From assembly GCA_027604665.1 (NCBI GenBank), contig JADGIZ010000015.1, positions 1 through 48,285 on the forward strand: a DNA stretch of 48,285 bases, in the 5' to 3' direction. The position numbers and the translations under genes are program-made. The DNA is from Polyrhizophydium stewartii. Lineage: Eukaryota; Chytridiomycota; Chytridiomycetes; Rhizophydiales. Under the pieces are notes generated by a model that ran no database searches, was not told the origin of the DNA, and saw only the letters and a list, made by a program, of their open reading frames with translations. Positions 1-12,280 of the stretch are shown in pieces (position 1 is the stretch's first letter; every line of letters begins with the position of its first letter).

Positions 1-128
1 AGGTTTGGTCAGCAGCGGGGGCGGCCAGGGTGGCCAGGGGAGGCGGGTCCAAGAACATGGAAGAGCCTGCATGCAAGCTGCGTTTCTGCGGCCCACGGGC
101 GTCCGCCACGAAGCTGCGCTTCGCTTAC

Positions 129-342
129 CGCTTGGCGCTGCTGCTGAGCGCCGAGGCCTTGAGCACCGACTTGCCTGCGTTCTTGGCGAGCGCCGAGGCA
201 GCCGAGGCCTGCGGGGCCGATGCAGCGCCGGAGCCCGCGGCGGCAGCAGACGACTGCTGCCACGACGCGGCCGGCGCCGGCGCCGGCGCCGGTGCGGCGG
301 CCGTGGCCGCTGCGGGTGTGGTGCGCGCTGCCGGGTCGCTCA
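129..342 (-). CDS. Unknown Ala/Pro/Ser-rich protein, first exon (partial)
   Basis: The ATG at 342 on the minus strand opens a 71-codon exon beginning MSDPAARTTP, followed by an Ala/Pro run and an Ala/Ser-rich stretch ending near KASALSSSAK. It ends at a good donor (gcg|gtaagc at 128-127). A CTGAC branch-like motif lies at 7-11 on the minus strand, so the acceptor and the rest of the gene lie outside the window. The sequence is low-complexity and I recognise no family. Its start codon lies 69 bases from the divergent start of the UBE2U-like gene, so the two probably share a promoter. The exon is plausible from its start and donor, but no domain supports it. Confidence 0.45.
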
Positions 343-411
343 TTTCGGTTGGGTGTCGTCGGACAAGGCCGCTGTCGCCGATTTTCGGCCGACCTCCCTC
401 GGCACGCGGAC

Positions 412-2176
412 ATGGCATCGCGCGCGGCGATGCTCCTGGCGCGCGAGCAGCACCGGCTCGAGCGCGCCGGGCCGCTCAAGGTTCGGCGCGCAGCAGAACC
501 GTGCAGATTGGATGCGCCGCCTGGCACCGCGCTGCCGCCCCCGCCGCCCGACGCTTGCTGCGGCTGACGAGATCGCCCGCAAACCTCGCGAGCAGGGCAT
601 CAGCTACTATCTGGTCAAAAACAACATCTTTCATTGGCACATCACGCTGCAAGGCCTCGCGGACTCGGCCTGGGAAAGCGGCATATTCCAGCTTGAGATG
701 CATTTCGACGAATCGTACAGCGACACGCCGCCGCAAGTGTTCTTTCTCAGTGTGCCGTTCCATCCAAACATCGACATGAACTCTGGCCGGCCATGCCTCG
801 CGATTCTCGACGCAACGAATGCATGGCATCCATTGATAACGATTCAATCCTTGCTGCTGCATCTGCAGGTGCGAGCACGCGACCAGCGCGGCTGGGCTGC
901 CCTTGCTGGCCTTCTGACAGAAGGAGTCGCTCCAAGGCACTCCTGTCAGAGCCCGAGCTGCAGGACGCGGCCAATCCCGCGGCGGCGGAAATCTTTGTTC
1001 GTGCTCCGCATCTCTATGCTCAGCTCGTACGAGACAGCGTCGTTGCCAGCCGCCGTCTTGCATCGGGGCTTCCGCTCTTTGACGAGCCGCCAATCGACTT
1101 TGAGCCGGCTCGAGCAGAGAGCCTGCCGCCGCTTCCAGCAGAGCGAGACTCGAATCATCACAGGGCTCGCAAGACCATCGAGCTTTCGTTTGAGGCATAC
1201 CATCGTGATTGGAAGTCACTGGCGACATCGATACCCGTGATTCCCGATGGGAGCGACTCTCCAGGTCGGATTATTTCTCGGAGCTGCTTGCGGCCCGCCG
1301 TGGGCTGACTTGAGGAAGCGACTTAGAAATCTCCAAAGCTCTTCGGCAGCTCGCCCTTGGCGGCGTCTCGTCACGCGCCAAGGTTACCGAGGATCAACTC
1401 AAGGAAACTTTGCAAAGGCAAGACCGCGTTCAGTGCTGCGTTTGGCGCAACGATTGGGAAGTCACTGACGCAGTCGATATGGTTTGTAAAATGTGCACGC
1501 CAGGCAGCACCTGCTGTGGTACGGGAGCTTCAAGCACTCCAAAACGCACGCTCCTCGCGGCAGGCAAGCAGACGCAAAAGCTGAGCTGCGCAGAGAGCGG
1601 ATCGAGTCCATGAAACGAATTTATAGTCTGCGCAATGCTCTGGACGCACAGCAACAAGCAAATCACGCCGCCGGCGCCGCGGCCGAAATACCGGCGGCGC
1701 CGCCTGCGTCCGACTCTGCTGCTCAGCGATTTCTCGAAAGCGGTGGCTCGAGCGCCAACAATGGAAAGGATTCGACTGATTCAAGACAGCGGGCTGGCGG
1801 ACCACGAGCAAGTACGGGCTTGCGCTCAACGGATGGTAGCGGCCTCGGCGACGCTGGCTCGTTTGTGCGCGACAAAGGAAGCCGAGGCGCCAATCCAACC
1901 TCCGGCATCGCCGCCAACGAGGCGAGTCGCCCGCCACGTGGCGCCGGCGCCGCTCGAGCCGGCTCTCCGTCATCTACTCAGTCGTCGCTCTCGCAAAAGC
2001 AGCTCGGATCGGTGGCGTCGTCCTCTTCCTTGACAAACTCGACACGACTGTGGACTGGTGCATCGTCGGGCATCGAACGCACCGAATCACGCCCGACAAC
2101 GGGGCATCATAGCAACTGGGAAGCCGAGGCCGATGATCTGGTGGAGTGGTCTCGGGACCTACCAGACGACACATGA
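412..2176 (+). CDS. Ubiquitin-conjugating enzyme E2, UBE2U type
   Basis: This is an E2 enzyme that would accept ubiquitin from E1 on a cysteine thioester. The exons I can phase are 412..480, 596..868 and 937..about 1264; further exons run from about 1315 and reach the stop at 2174-2176. The protein starts MASRAAMLLAREQHRLERA and joins to GISYYLVKNN, the first strand of the UBC fold. The HPN motif lies in FHPNIDMNSGRPCLAILD, and the Cys of GRPC is the expected catalytic residue. The next exon (ALLSEPELQDAANPAA) matches the helix after the active site. The last residues (EAEADDLVEWSRDL) resemble the acidic C-terminus of animal UBE2U as I remember it, which separates this from ordinary E2s. The Ser/Gly-rich region before the C-terminus is poorly conserved. 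The exon joint near 1480-1530 is unresolved. It lies tail to tail with SNRNP40. Confidence 0.7.
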
Positions 2177-2277
2177 CGGTGTGCGAGGATGCGGTTCAAA
2201 CAAGATGCCACGGCGTTGAGCAAGACACGATTGTTGGCCGAAGCCCGTGCTCGGCGGCGCGTCAAACACTGCGAGCT

Positions 2278-3689
2278 TTATATAACTTCGCTCGTGTTGA
2301 GCTCGCCTACAAACAGCGTCTTGTCGCTGCTTGCCGAGGCGAGGATCGCATCAGACCAGTCAACGTCGTTGACACAGCCTTTGTGTCCGGGCAGCTTGTA
2401 CACAATGCTTTCCGATGAAACGTCCCAGACAACAACGGAGCGGTCGCCACTGCCCGTTGCGACAAACTGCGAGTCTGGGGACCAGCACGGGCGGATCAGG
2501 TTCTTTTCGAACCCGTGTGGAGCACCTGCGTTCGCAGTGCAGCCAGAGGGGAGGTCAGCTCGGTGTGTTGAGTGGAAAGCGCACAGATTGTGCAAACAAC
2601 CTTGTAGAGTTTTGATCAGCCTCGTGGGCGTAATCGTAAACGGCTTGACATCCCAGATGCAGACTGCGCCGGGCAGATCAGCTATCGTATGTCCCCTTGC
2701 AAGAAAGACGCAGGCTCGAAAAATATCACCTTTGTTGTCCATGGCGTTCGAGACAAGCCTGTCTCCCTCGGGACTCAGCCTGAGTCCCGTGACGACGTCC
2801 TCGTGCGACTCAAGCGTAAAGGACACGGCGTCTTGGCGTAGATCCCATGCTTTGATGTCGCCGTCGATGCCACCAGCAAGGACCGTTCCGCCGTCGAGCG
2901 AAAAGGCGACGGCGGTCAGAGGGACCATGCCCTTGAATGTTTTGACCGGCGCCTTCTGGCGCAGATCCCATATCAGCAGCGCAGAGTCATCGGCTGCACT
3001 CGCAAGCAGCTCGGGGCCACGGCGGCTGGCCGAGCACGAGTTGACGACGCCCGTGTGCCCCTTGAGCCGCCGGACACGCTCGCCTGTTTCGGCGTCCCAC
3101 ATCGCAACCGAGGCGTCTGCGGATGCCGAGAACAAGCGGGCGCTGTCTCTCGACCACTGGACCTGCACGATCGGGCCTGTGTGTCCCGTTATGGCGCAGT
3201 AGTTCCGAACATCGCCGTAGGCGTTCCAGAGCACTGCGCAGGTGGATGCGATCCGAGAGCCGCAGCGTCAGCTCAGCAGCGAAGCAAGTGAGCAGATGGG
3301 CAGGCCACGAGCGCAGCCGGCTCACAGATGGACTTGTCGAAGCCAGCCGAGGCCAGGTGCCGGCCGTCTGGGCTAAAAGCGCACGAAAGAACCTCTCCAG
3401 TGTGGCCCGACAGGAGCATGATAGGCGCAGCCAGGTCGGACACACGCTTGACCTGTGCATGGCCGCGCCGAGCACCAACGTCGAGAGACCAACGGAGGAG
3501 TCAGCAAAGGCACAGGCGGCGACAGCGAGCGCCGGCGCTGCGCACCGTGCGGATGAGAGGTCCGCCAGACGCTCCGTCGGTCGCGTCCGGTCTGGACCGT
3601 TTGGTGAGCGCGAGCGCGCCGGCGGCCGCGGCGCCGTCGCCGAGGCCCGCGTCCTGGCCGTGATCGTCGCCGCCCGCCCGCTTCGACAT
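2278..3689 (-). CDS. SNRNP40: U5 snRNP 40 kDa WD40 protein (SNRNP40/WDR57-like)
   Basis: This is a WD40 beta-propeller of the spliceosomal U5 snRNP. Five exons phase perfectly: 3689..3546, 3452..3326, 3233..2730, 2663..2601 and 2525..2278, giving 361 residues. The basic N-terminus (MSKRAGGDDHG...ALTKRSRP) is followed by seven WD repeats. Diagnostic segments include IMLLSGHTGEVLSCAFSPDG, ETGERVRRLKGHTGVVNSC, GGIDGDIKAWDLRQ, LSNAMDN...VCIWDVKPF and NFEKNL-like GFEKNLIRPCWSPDS, in the same order as animal SNRNP40. It ends SDKTLFVGELN plus a short tail. Length matches the family (about 357). The start lies 79 bases from the divergent Vps3844-like gene. Four short introns, two with clear GCTGAC branch sites, show the local splice grammar well. 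Confidence 0.93.
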
Positions 3690-3768
3690 AAGCGAAATTC
3701 CTGGCGAAGAACAGATGCAGCCGAAATCGCTTAAGAGCCGCTGCTCGCTGGTTAGCAAACTCTTCCAA

Positions 3769-5706
3769 ATGCGATTCTCTGTCCTGGCGGCCGTCTCCGT
3801 CGCGGCTGCTGCTGCCCCCGCCGCGGCCGCGGCCGGAGCTGCTGCGGCTCTGACCTACACGCACGGAGGAGCTACCCAGCAGCCTGCTGCGACGCAGCCG
3901 CTGCCGTGGGCGCTTGCTCGGGCCTGGCTGCTGCAGACCGTGCCGGCCTCGAGCAGCGACCTGACCCTGGCTTTGGCGTCGGTCTCGCGCGGCGCCGCAG
4001 CGCCCAAGCTCGGCCTTGAGCTTCAGGACGCCGACGTGGGCACGGGCGCCTCGCGCGTTGCCGACGAGCTGCCCGCCGCTGCTGCTGCGGCCGCCGCCGC
4101 CGCCGAGCTGCCGGTGCGTTGACTGTCGCCTGACGCGACACGCTCGCGATCCGCACGCCGCTGGAGGCTCACATCCCGCCGCCCCGTGCGCTGGCATGCA
4201 TTCTCGCTCTCGTCCTCCCGGCCCCGCCTCACCGGGCGCCTTCATGGCTCAACCTGGCGCTCGAATGCGCGCAGGCCTCTCGCTCGCCTTTTGACGCTCT
4301 CCCAACGGCCATCGTCCTCGACTTCCGCCCCGGCATGGGTGAGACTGGACGCTCCTTGAACATCGTGGGCCGCTGCGAACTGACACTGGAGCATTCTTTC
4401 ATTTTGAACTTGGGTCTGGTCGCCATCACAGCCGACACCCAGAGGCCTGCCTTTCTCGTGGATGCATCAGACATTGATCTTGGCTCGCTTGCCGACCTCT
4501 GGCGTGCCCCCGCCGCGGGAATGACGGTTTGGTCGGAGCGCAAGCTGGTCGAGGCTCGCAGCCCCGTGGTGGGTGCGATGAATCCCCTCCGGTCCATCTG
4601 TCTTCCCGTGGTTGCTGACTGCCGAATCCAGCCTCCGGAAGAACTCTCCCGTCTGCGTAAAGACCACTGCGGCGGAGACTGCGGCCTCGAGGTATGACGC
4701 AGCTTGCTTACGCATCAGCGGTGTGGTTGGACGGCTGACCGACCCCGGCCTGCAGAATGACGATGCGTTCCTGGTGCGCGTCCAAAGTTGCCGCAAGCAG
4801 ATATGATTTGGACCTTCAGCTGCTGACGTGCTTGCGCTGCTCCCGCGGTTTGCATTAGACGGAGCTGCTTGCGCTCGAGCAGGCGACGCTGCGCATCCAG
4901 CAGGGCAAAGTCGACCTTCTCGTCATCTCGCTAACTGCTCTCCAAGTCGAGCGCCCTGCCAAGCCGCGTGCCTTGGAGCGTGCCTCATCCGTGCAGGAGA
5001 AGCTGCTTGCTCAAGTGCGCGATCTGCCTCGCTTGCGCTCTGTTCTGGTCCACTGCTCACACACCTTCGCGTATCAGATGGAGCAGGCATTCTCGGCTGC
5101 TCACCGTGAAAGCGCCGTGGTTGTGCGTTTTGCGCTTCCCTCGGCCGTCGATTCAGCCGTTCAGCTGCTCTCCGCGGACTCCGGTGTCAGAAAGCAGAAG
5201 CGCGCCCTGGACAGCAGCTGCCCGCAAAGCGTCTCTGACTGCCAGACGTAAGTGCGGCTCACCCGACCGCTCTTCTCAAACAAAAGTCTGAGGGCGCTCC
5301 GCTGACCCAACGATGCTCTGCAGTCTTTTCGCCAACTGCTCGCACCACGGCGTGTGCACGTCCAGGCAATACCCGTCCAAGGTCTGTTACTTTTGCTCGT
5401 GTACGTCGACCAAATGGACCGACGACAACGGCAACGCAGTTCCCAACTACGACGGCCCGGTCGCATGGACTGGAGACTCGTGTCAGTACCAGGACGTCAG
5501 TGCTGCTTTCCATCTCGTGTTTTGGCTCACGATTGCCTTCTCCGTCGTCACCATGTGAGTCTGGCAAAGTGCGTTTGAGTGTAGATGGCGGATCGGCGCG
5601 CTTCTGACGCATCGGTGTCAGCTTCTCTATTTCTCTGCTGAGCTCGGTTGGCGACTCGTCGGGCGGCGGCTCTGGCTCGCTGTCGTCGCGCACAAAGACC
5701 GAATGA
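3769..5706 (+). CDS. Vps3844-like ER/vacuolar-sorting membrane protein
   Basis: The ATG at 3769 starts a signal peptide (MRFSVLAAVSVAAAAAPAA). An in-frame ATG at 3715 is possible but would bury that signal. The C-terminal part is diagnostic: a Cys-rich module with NCSHHGVC, CYFCSCTSTKW and DSCQYQDVSAAF, then a transmembrane helix around HLVFWLTIAFSVVTIFSISLL and a short Ser/Gly tail ending at the TGA at 5704-5706. This arrangement matches the fungal Vps3844 C-terminal domain (DUF3844). Supported joints are 4859..5247, 5324..5554 and 5622..5706, plus a tiny exon at 4756..4773. The lumenal region from 3769 to 4755 has several introns, of which only the donor near 4111 is clear, and its protein sequence is uncertain. 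The product is probably a type I membrane protein with a large lumenal N-terminus. Confidence 0.72.
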
Positions 5707-5799
5707 AAGCGGCGCCGAGTGCGCTAGTCATGCCGCGCGTCATGCAGCGCGCTTGGGCTTCCCGACAGGACGCTCGCACACTTGCCCGCCGACGCCTGG

Positions 5800-8700
5800 A
5801 TGCCCGACGCGGGCTTCTTTGTGTCGCACGCCCGCGTGGCCCTGGGCGTCGACTTTGGCTACCAGTCGCTGCAGGTCTGCCCCAGCGGCTCTTGCTCTCC
5901 CCCCCTCCCCTGCCGGCATGCTTCGCGTGGCAGCCAGCCCCGTGGCCACGGCGAGCAGGCCAAAGCCCTGTCGACGCTGCCGCCTCGGTGATCCCTTCAG
6001 CAGCAGCAGTCGTCCCCGCTGCCGCTGCCGCTGCCGCTGCTGCTACCGCTGCTGCTACTGCGTCCGGCAGGCGAAGCACATGGCCGCTGCGCTGACGCTG
6101 CCGCCGCCCCTGCCCGTGCCCTGGCCACGACATCAGGGAATCGTCGAGTACACCATCAGCCCGCTCGTGCCCGTGCTGCGTGAGCTCAAGTTCAACTGCC
6201 GCCAGTGCGGTGCGTACGCGGCGCCCACGGGCCTTCGCCATGCCCAGCGGCTAGTGCGGCAATGTCTCGGTGCCTTGGGAGTGGCGCTGACACCCCCGCG
6301 CCTGAAGACATTGTCGATGTCACCATCAACGGCATTCCCGCTTCGTTTGTGCTGCTGGATCCAACGGCCGTCGTCGTGCAGTCCGCCAAGTGCGGCCTGT
6401 TCTACGAGGCCCCCGAGTTCCACCTCGATGCGGCCCGCAGGGCAGACACCGAGGAGCTGCAGATCACCGTGCCTCCCGGCCTCGAATGCGAAATGGTAGA
6501 CTCGCTTGTGCTGCACGAGCCTGCACCAGCCCAGCCCAACTCTGACGGCCACCTGCTGCACGCATGCAGATCAACTCGAGCCAGTCGCAGACAGCCGCCG
6601 GTACAGCCGGCTATCAAAGCTGGACGGTGCGCATCGAATACGTGCTTGCGCAACCCCAAGTTGCCGTCAAGTTCAACGGCATGTCAAGCGATCCCCTCTC
6701 GCCCAAGGTACGTCTGCCGAGGCGAAATGCAACCCCGCTTTGATATCTGATCCCATCTTTCCAGATGCCGCACATGATGCTCTTCAACCCGAATGTCCAG
6801 GCACGCTGGTGGATGCCATGCATCGACAAAATCCACGACCGCCTCACGTTTGATTTCGAGATCACGATCCCGCGAACTGTTGGGGATGCCCTCGGAGAGA
6901 TCCGCGTGCCAGATTCGCTTACGCCGCTCGAACGTGACATGCTGCGCCGGCGAGAAGCGGATCGCGCACTCGAAATGGTTGCGCTTTGCAGCGGCGAGCT
7001 CGTGGAGCATTTTGTGCATCCTGCAGATCCGAGCAAGTCTGTTTGGATCTTTGCGGCGCGTACTGCCATCAACGTCTCCAGTATCCTGATCTCTGTGGGC
7101 CCGTTTGAAGCCGTGCCCATCGTGGGCTGGGGCCGCCCAAGTGGTCAGACTCTGCGTAACGGCGAGCCCACTCTCGGCGATGACGAGGCCTTTGAGACAA
7201 GCGTGCAGCGCAGTGGCGGCAAAGGCACTGTTTTTGTGCTCCCGCAGTACAAGCGCGATGTTCGGGCTACGACGTTTTTCCTTCCACAAGCGCTTGAATT
7301 CTTTGAGCAGTGGGTTGCGGCATCATTCCCATACTCGTCCTTCAACGTCGTCTTTGTCGAAGAGAACCACTGCTCCGTTCTGACCGGAAGCACAATGGTG
7401 CTTGCCAGGTTCGTTTTCCCAGCGTCGTCGACCGACTTGCGCGCGGCAGAAATTTGCTGACGCAGGAGCGATGGGTATGTCCGGCCGTCGCTGAGTCCAG
7501 TGTCGATCTTCTGGTCGACGAGTCTCTCATCGATCAGGTTTACGAATCGCGGTACTCGCTCACTCGCGCACTCGCTTCACAGTGGTTTGGGCATTATATG
7601 GCGCCAAACAGATGGTGCGTCGCAGCGCTCCCTTTGAAGCGATGCTTTGCTCCGCTGACTGCGTGCTTGCAGGACGGATACGTGGGTCATTGTTGGCTTT
7701 GCGAACTACATGGCCAGCCAGTTCATGCGGAAGATGTTTGGCAACAACGAGTTCAAGTATCGCATCCAGCAGGTAACATTTTGTATGCATGCAGCCTTGC
7801 CCGCATGTGCAGCGAAAGCTTACATGATGTCCTGGACGTGGGAGCACAGGATGTCGAGCGCGTCTGCACGCTTGACGTCAATCAGCCGCCCCTCTGCCCC
7901 GACATTGAAATTCTGGGCGGATACACAGACGACGAAGGCGCACCGTCGGCGATTTCGATTGGCGGCCTGATAGCCCAGAGCTTCCATCCAAACGACGATA
8001 CGCTCTCAGCGCACGCCGAACTCATCATGCTCAAATCGCCGCTTGTACTGAACATGCTTGAAAAGCGCATGGGAAAGGGCTTGCTGCAGAAGCTGGCCAC
8101 CAAGCTCATGGTCAGCGCCATGTCCGGCGAACTGGCCACCGGCCTCTCGACAACCACGTTCCTCAAGATGGTGCGCAAGCTCAGCGGAAAGCTCGAGACC
8201 AAGGAGTTTGCCGATCAGTGGATCTTCCGCAGCGGATGCCCGATCCTGACGATTCGCTACCACTTCAACCGCAAAAAAATGGTCATTGAGCTCAAGATTG
8301 TGCAAGAGTGCACAAACGACGGCATGATTGGCGCCGTCTCGCGCTTTTCGGTAAGATCTGCTCGTATGCACTACAATCTACGGCCCGCCCGTGCTGATGC
8401 CTGGCGTGTGGATGCAAAGGGCCCGTTCACGGTCCGCGTGCAGGAGCCCGGCGGAACATTCGACACCGAGGTGCGCATCGAAGAAAAGGTCAAGCAGTAT
8501 GACATCATCTACCACACAAAGTACAAGCGCATCCGTCGCCGCGCCAACAAAAAGGCAAAGCGAGCTCAGGAAAACGAAGAGGACGAGCCGGACGACGATG
8601 ACATGGACGACGAGGACGATGACGGCCGCCCAGCCGACATGATGATCTTGGACAACGATATGCAGGAGTCTGGCGACGTGCGCATTGAGGAGCCAGACCG

Positions 8701-11700
8701 GTACGTCGGCGGGTGTCACCGCAGCTGTGCTTGTGCCGCGAGAGCATCGAGCTGTTCTGTGCTCACTCCTCGCTGCGCCTCCCTTCCCGCACCCTTCCGA
8801 ATCAGCATCACATTCGAGTGGATTCGTCTGGATCCGGACAACAACTGGGTGTGCAGCAAGTCGTTTGAGCAGGAAGATTTCATGTGGAACGCGCTGCTTC
8901 GGAAGGAGCGCGATATTAGTGCGCAATGCGAGGTGCCCATTGCGCCTTGCTTCTTCTTACTGTATTGCTTTACGCTACTCGAGCCACAGAGTATCTGACT
9001 GCGGCACCAATCGATGATGTCGGCGCATGCAGGCAATTGACGCGCTGTCGAGGATCCAGTCGCTGGCGACGTTGACGACGCTGACGTCGTTCGCACGAGA
9101 CCCAAACCACTTTTATCAGCTGCGCCTGTTTGCAATTCGTGCGCTATGCAAGGTGCGTTTTAAACATGATCCGCACGAGCTAGGCCCTCGATGCCTCCAA
9201 GAGCCACAAGCCTTAGTGTTGACTTTGCGTTTAAATGCTGCAGTTTGAATCAGAGGAAGTCGAGTCGACAGCTCTGGGCAATCTGTTCAAGATGTACACG
9301 GATCTATTTTGCATCTCCGAGAATGGCGCCGCTGTGCCCAAACGGAACAACTTCAGCTCGCTTCAGGAATATCACATGCGCCAGGCGATTGTAAGGACGC
9401 TTATTCGGTTCGTCGACAGTCGCGGGAGCTCGCCGACATCCGTTAGGCGCTTCCTGGTGGATCTGCTGCGCCTAAATGACAATTCGGGCAACGAGGTGGG
9501 ACGCGCAGCATCAGCATGTACCTCATGATATTCTGGTTGGCCCTGACGCACACAACACACTGCCGCAGTTTGCCGACGGCGAGTGGGTCGCACTTCTTGT
9601 CAAGCTCGTCGGGGATGTGTTCATTCTGCGGCCAAAGGAGAAGCGAGCGCCTTCGGCCGCCGTTGCGCTCGCCTCTGCTTCTGGCGGTCGTGGGTCGTCG
9701 CGCTCGCTGTTCTTGGCGTCGACGGATGTTGAGGAGTTTGAAATCTCCTCTCGCGAAAAGTCACAGGGCATGACGATTGCGGGTCTGTCTCACGCGGCAT
9801 TGTCGCCCGAGGATCTCGAGCTGTTCAACGAGGCGCACAAGCAGATTCTACGCCAGCTTGAGCGAGACAAGGTGCTTCCGTCGCACTACAACTCGGTCAC
9901 GACAGCATCGCTCGAAGTAAGGCTGCGTCGGTCAATCCCGCGCATTCAAGAGCTGGCAGCAGCTGACCGTCGTTGCTGCTGGGGACCGACGCTGCGCTCA
10001 GGTGCTCCTCAAGTGGCAGCTTGCGGGACTGCTGCCAATCAGCTACTTCCTTTTCATGGGCTATACGAGGTGCGCACAGAGACTTGCTGCACCCGAGTTT
10101 GCACCAGCCCGCTTGCCGCCGACCTGCTGGTATCAGGAAAATGCTGACCCGTGCTCAGGAGCGGACATTCCCGGCCGATCCGGCAGATGGCTGTGGATTG
10201 CCTCATCCTGCTTTCTGCGATGGGCAAGCAAGACTTGACCCGCTATTTGGTGCACCTGGCCATGTCCGACGAGGACCACTACTTCCGATTCGCAGCACTG
10301 CAGAGCATCGTCAACTTTTTCGAGATCTCCCTCTTCGGCCACAAGCCTAGCGTGCTGATTGAGCAAGCCGTCTCGGCCCTTTCGCGAGAAGTGGTGTTTG
10401 TGGCCGACTGCGCCGTGCAGTATGTTGGGTAAGGTCGATAGCGTGGTTTGGGAAAGCCGGGGCCCCGAGCACATGCGTCGCTCACGCAAATTGCCGACAG
10501 CAACTCGACGGAAAGCCGCATCTGGCGGCTGCTGCTTCGGCTCTTTGAGATGGCAGGCACCCTGTTCCCAGAGCGCCTTGCGCAAACGATGCCGGTCACG
10601 CTGCGCGTGCCTGCGTCGTCCCAATCGGCTGCGACGGCCCATGCTGCGTCGTGTGCGGATGCGTCAGTGCCTGCGACTGGGTCGACGCCTACTTCCTCTT
10701 CAGCAGCCGGCTTTGTGCCTGCATCTGTGTCGAGTCCCTCGACCGCGGAGCAGCACTCTCGCCCAACGGCGACTCTCGTCATCAAGGCGCCGCGGCCCAC
10801 GCAAGCCCAATCAGATGACCGCGCAGGCAAGCGGCTTGCCGAGCCAGCTGTCAAGTCGGAGCCTGTGCACGAGCACACCAAGTCGCGTAAGCGTACAAAG
10901 GCGGCGGCGGGCATGAACGACTCGGATGCCGAGGAAAGCCTCTCCGAGGCCGACCCCGACTTCATGCCAAAGTCAAAGGCCAAGTCAAAGGCCAAGCCCA
11001 AGCCCAAGCAGGCAGAGAACCCCTTGTCCCAGCCCTCGCCCTCGGTCATGTCCGCTCCTCCGCGCGCCGCGCCTTCAGGGCCCCCTGCAGTCCCAGTCGC
11101 GCCAGCGCCGGATGCAGACGCCTCAGCCCCAGCCATTCACACGCCGGCAAGCCGACCAAAGCTTCTTTCAGGCGCTGGGTCGGCTGCTGCGCCGATGTCG
11201 TCGTCACAATCGAAGCTCTGCCGCAAGGCCCTTCTCGAGCTGCGCACCATGAACGGCTCGATCTGGTTCCTCAAGCCTGTGGGTGCACTCGCCACTTGCT
11301 CTGCTCGCGTGTTTGCACCGCGGCGCCTGACCTGTGTGCTGGACTGTCCCAGGTCGACCCGGTTGCGCTGCAGATCCCAAACTACTTTGAGATCATCAAG
11401 CATCCCATGGACTTCTCGACCATCCTCGACAATCTGGACTCGAGCCGCTACCACACGGCAGATGCATTTGTCAAGGACGTCCGGCTGGTGTTTGCCAACG
11501 CCAAGCGCTTCAACCCGCCCGACTCGCAGGTCTATCGCGACGCCGAGAGCTTGCAGGCGCATTTTGAGGGTCGTTGGACCGAAAGCATCCTGATGCCAGC
11601 CAAGTCGGTTCAGTTGGCGGCCGAGCCGCCCGAGCGCATGATCCTGGACGACTTGATGATCCACAAAGATGCGCTTATTTTCCTGCATCCCGTCGATCCG

Positions 11701-12201
11701 GTCATGTACCCTGACTACCACGCCAAGATCAAGCGGCCCATCGACCTCGGCACAATCGATGCTCGCATGCGACGCGGCGAGTATGCCAGCTTCGAGGAGT
11801 TTGACCGTGACATCCAGCTGCTGTTCCGCAACTGCTTCACTTACAACAGCAAAGGAACTGTTGGATACGGCATGGGCAAGGCACTCGAGAGCTTCTACCA
11901 GAAGCGGTGCCGCGATCATCTCAAGAACCTGAGAGCGGCTGCGCAGACGCCAATGCAACCTCGGCCGCCGAAGCAGCCCAAGCCGGCTGACCAGCGGCGT
12001 GCATCGATGCCGTATCCGCCATCGCAGTCGCCCGCGTCAGCTATGCCCACGGCGCACCATGCGACGCCGCAGGTGGTGGCGCCGCAGCCCACACATGACC
12101 ATCCGCAGGCTTCCGCACATGCTGCCGCGCAGGCGGCACCGGCGCCTGCTCTGACGCCCAATGAGCCCAAGCTGAAGCTCAAGTTTGCACTAAAGCACTG
12201 A
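5800..12201 (+). CDS. TAF2: TFIID subunit TAF2 with C-terminal tandem bromodomains
   Basis: TAF2 is a core TFIID subunit with an M1-aminopeptidase-like fold that contacts promoter DNA around the initiator. The ATG at 5800 is chosen because the frame has a stop at 5725 and no other ATG between. Early exons 5800..5874, 6137..6209 and 6308 onward read ALGVDFGYQSLQ, GIVEYTISPLVP and VDVTINGIPASFVLLDPT, followed by MPHMMLFNPNVQARWWMPCI and ALASQWFGHYMAPNRW. The HExxH zinc site of true peptidases is absent, as expected for TAF2. The middle (8000-10430) carries FNRKKMVIELKI, an acidic linker, WIRLDPDNNWV and HEAT-like helices. After a Lys/Pro/Ser-rich linker (10600-11220) come two bromodomains: IPNYFEIIKHPMDFSTI...AKRFN and YPDYHAKIKRPIDLGTI...CFTYN. 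Both keep the acetyl-lysine-binding Asn. The tail ends KLKLKFALKH. About a dozen short introns are present, and interior joints are not all fixed. Confidence 0.9.
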
Positions 12202-12280
12202 ATCCCAGCACCCGCATATCTGCTCTTTCCCGCGCAGGCTCCACTGTGTCCGTGCGCCTCCGCGCAGGTTTCCCGCGCCA

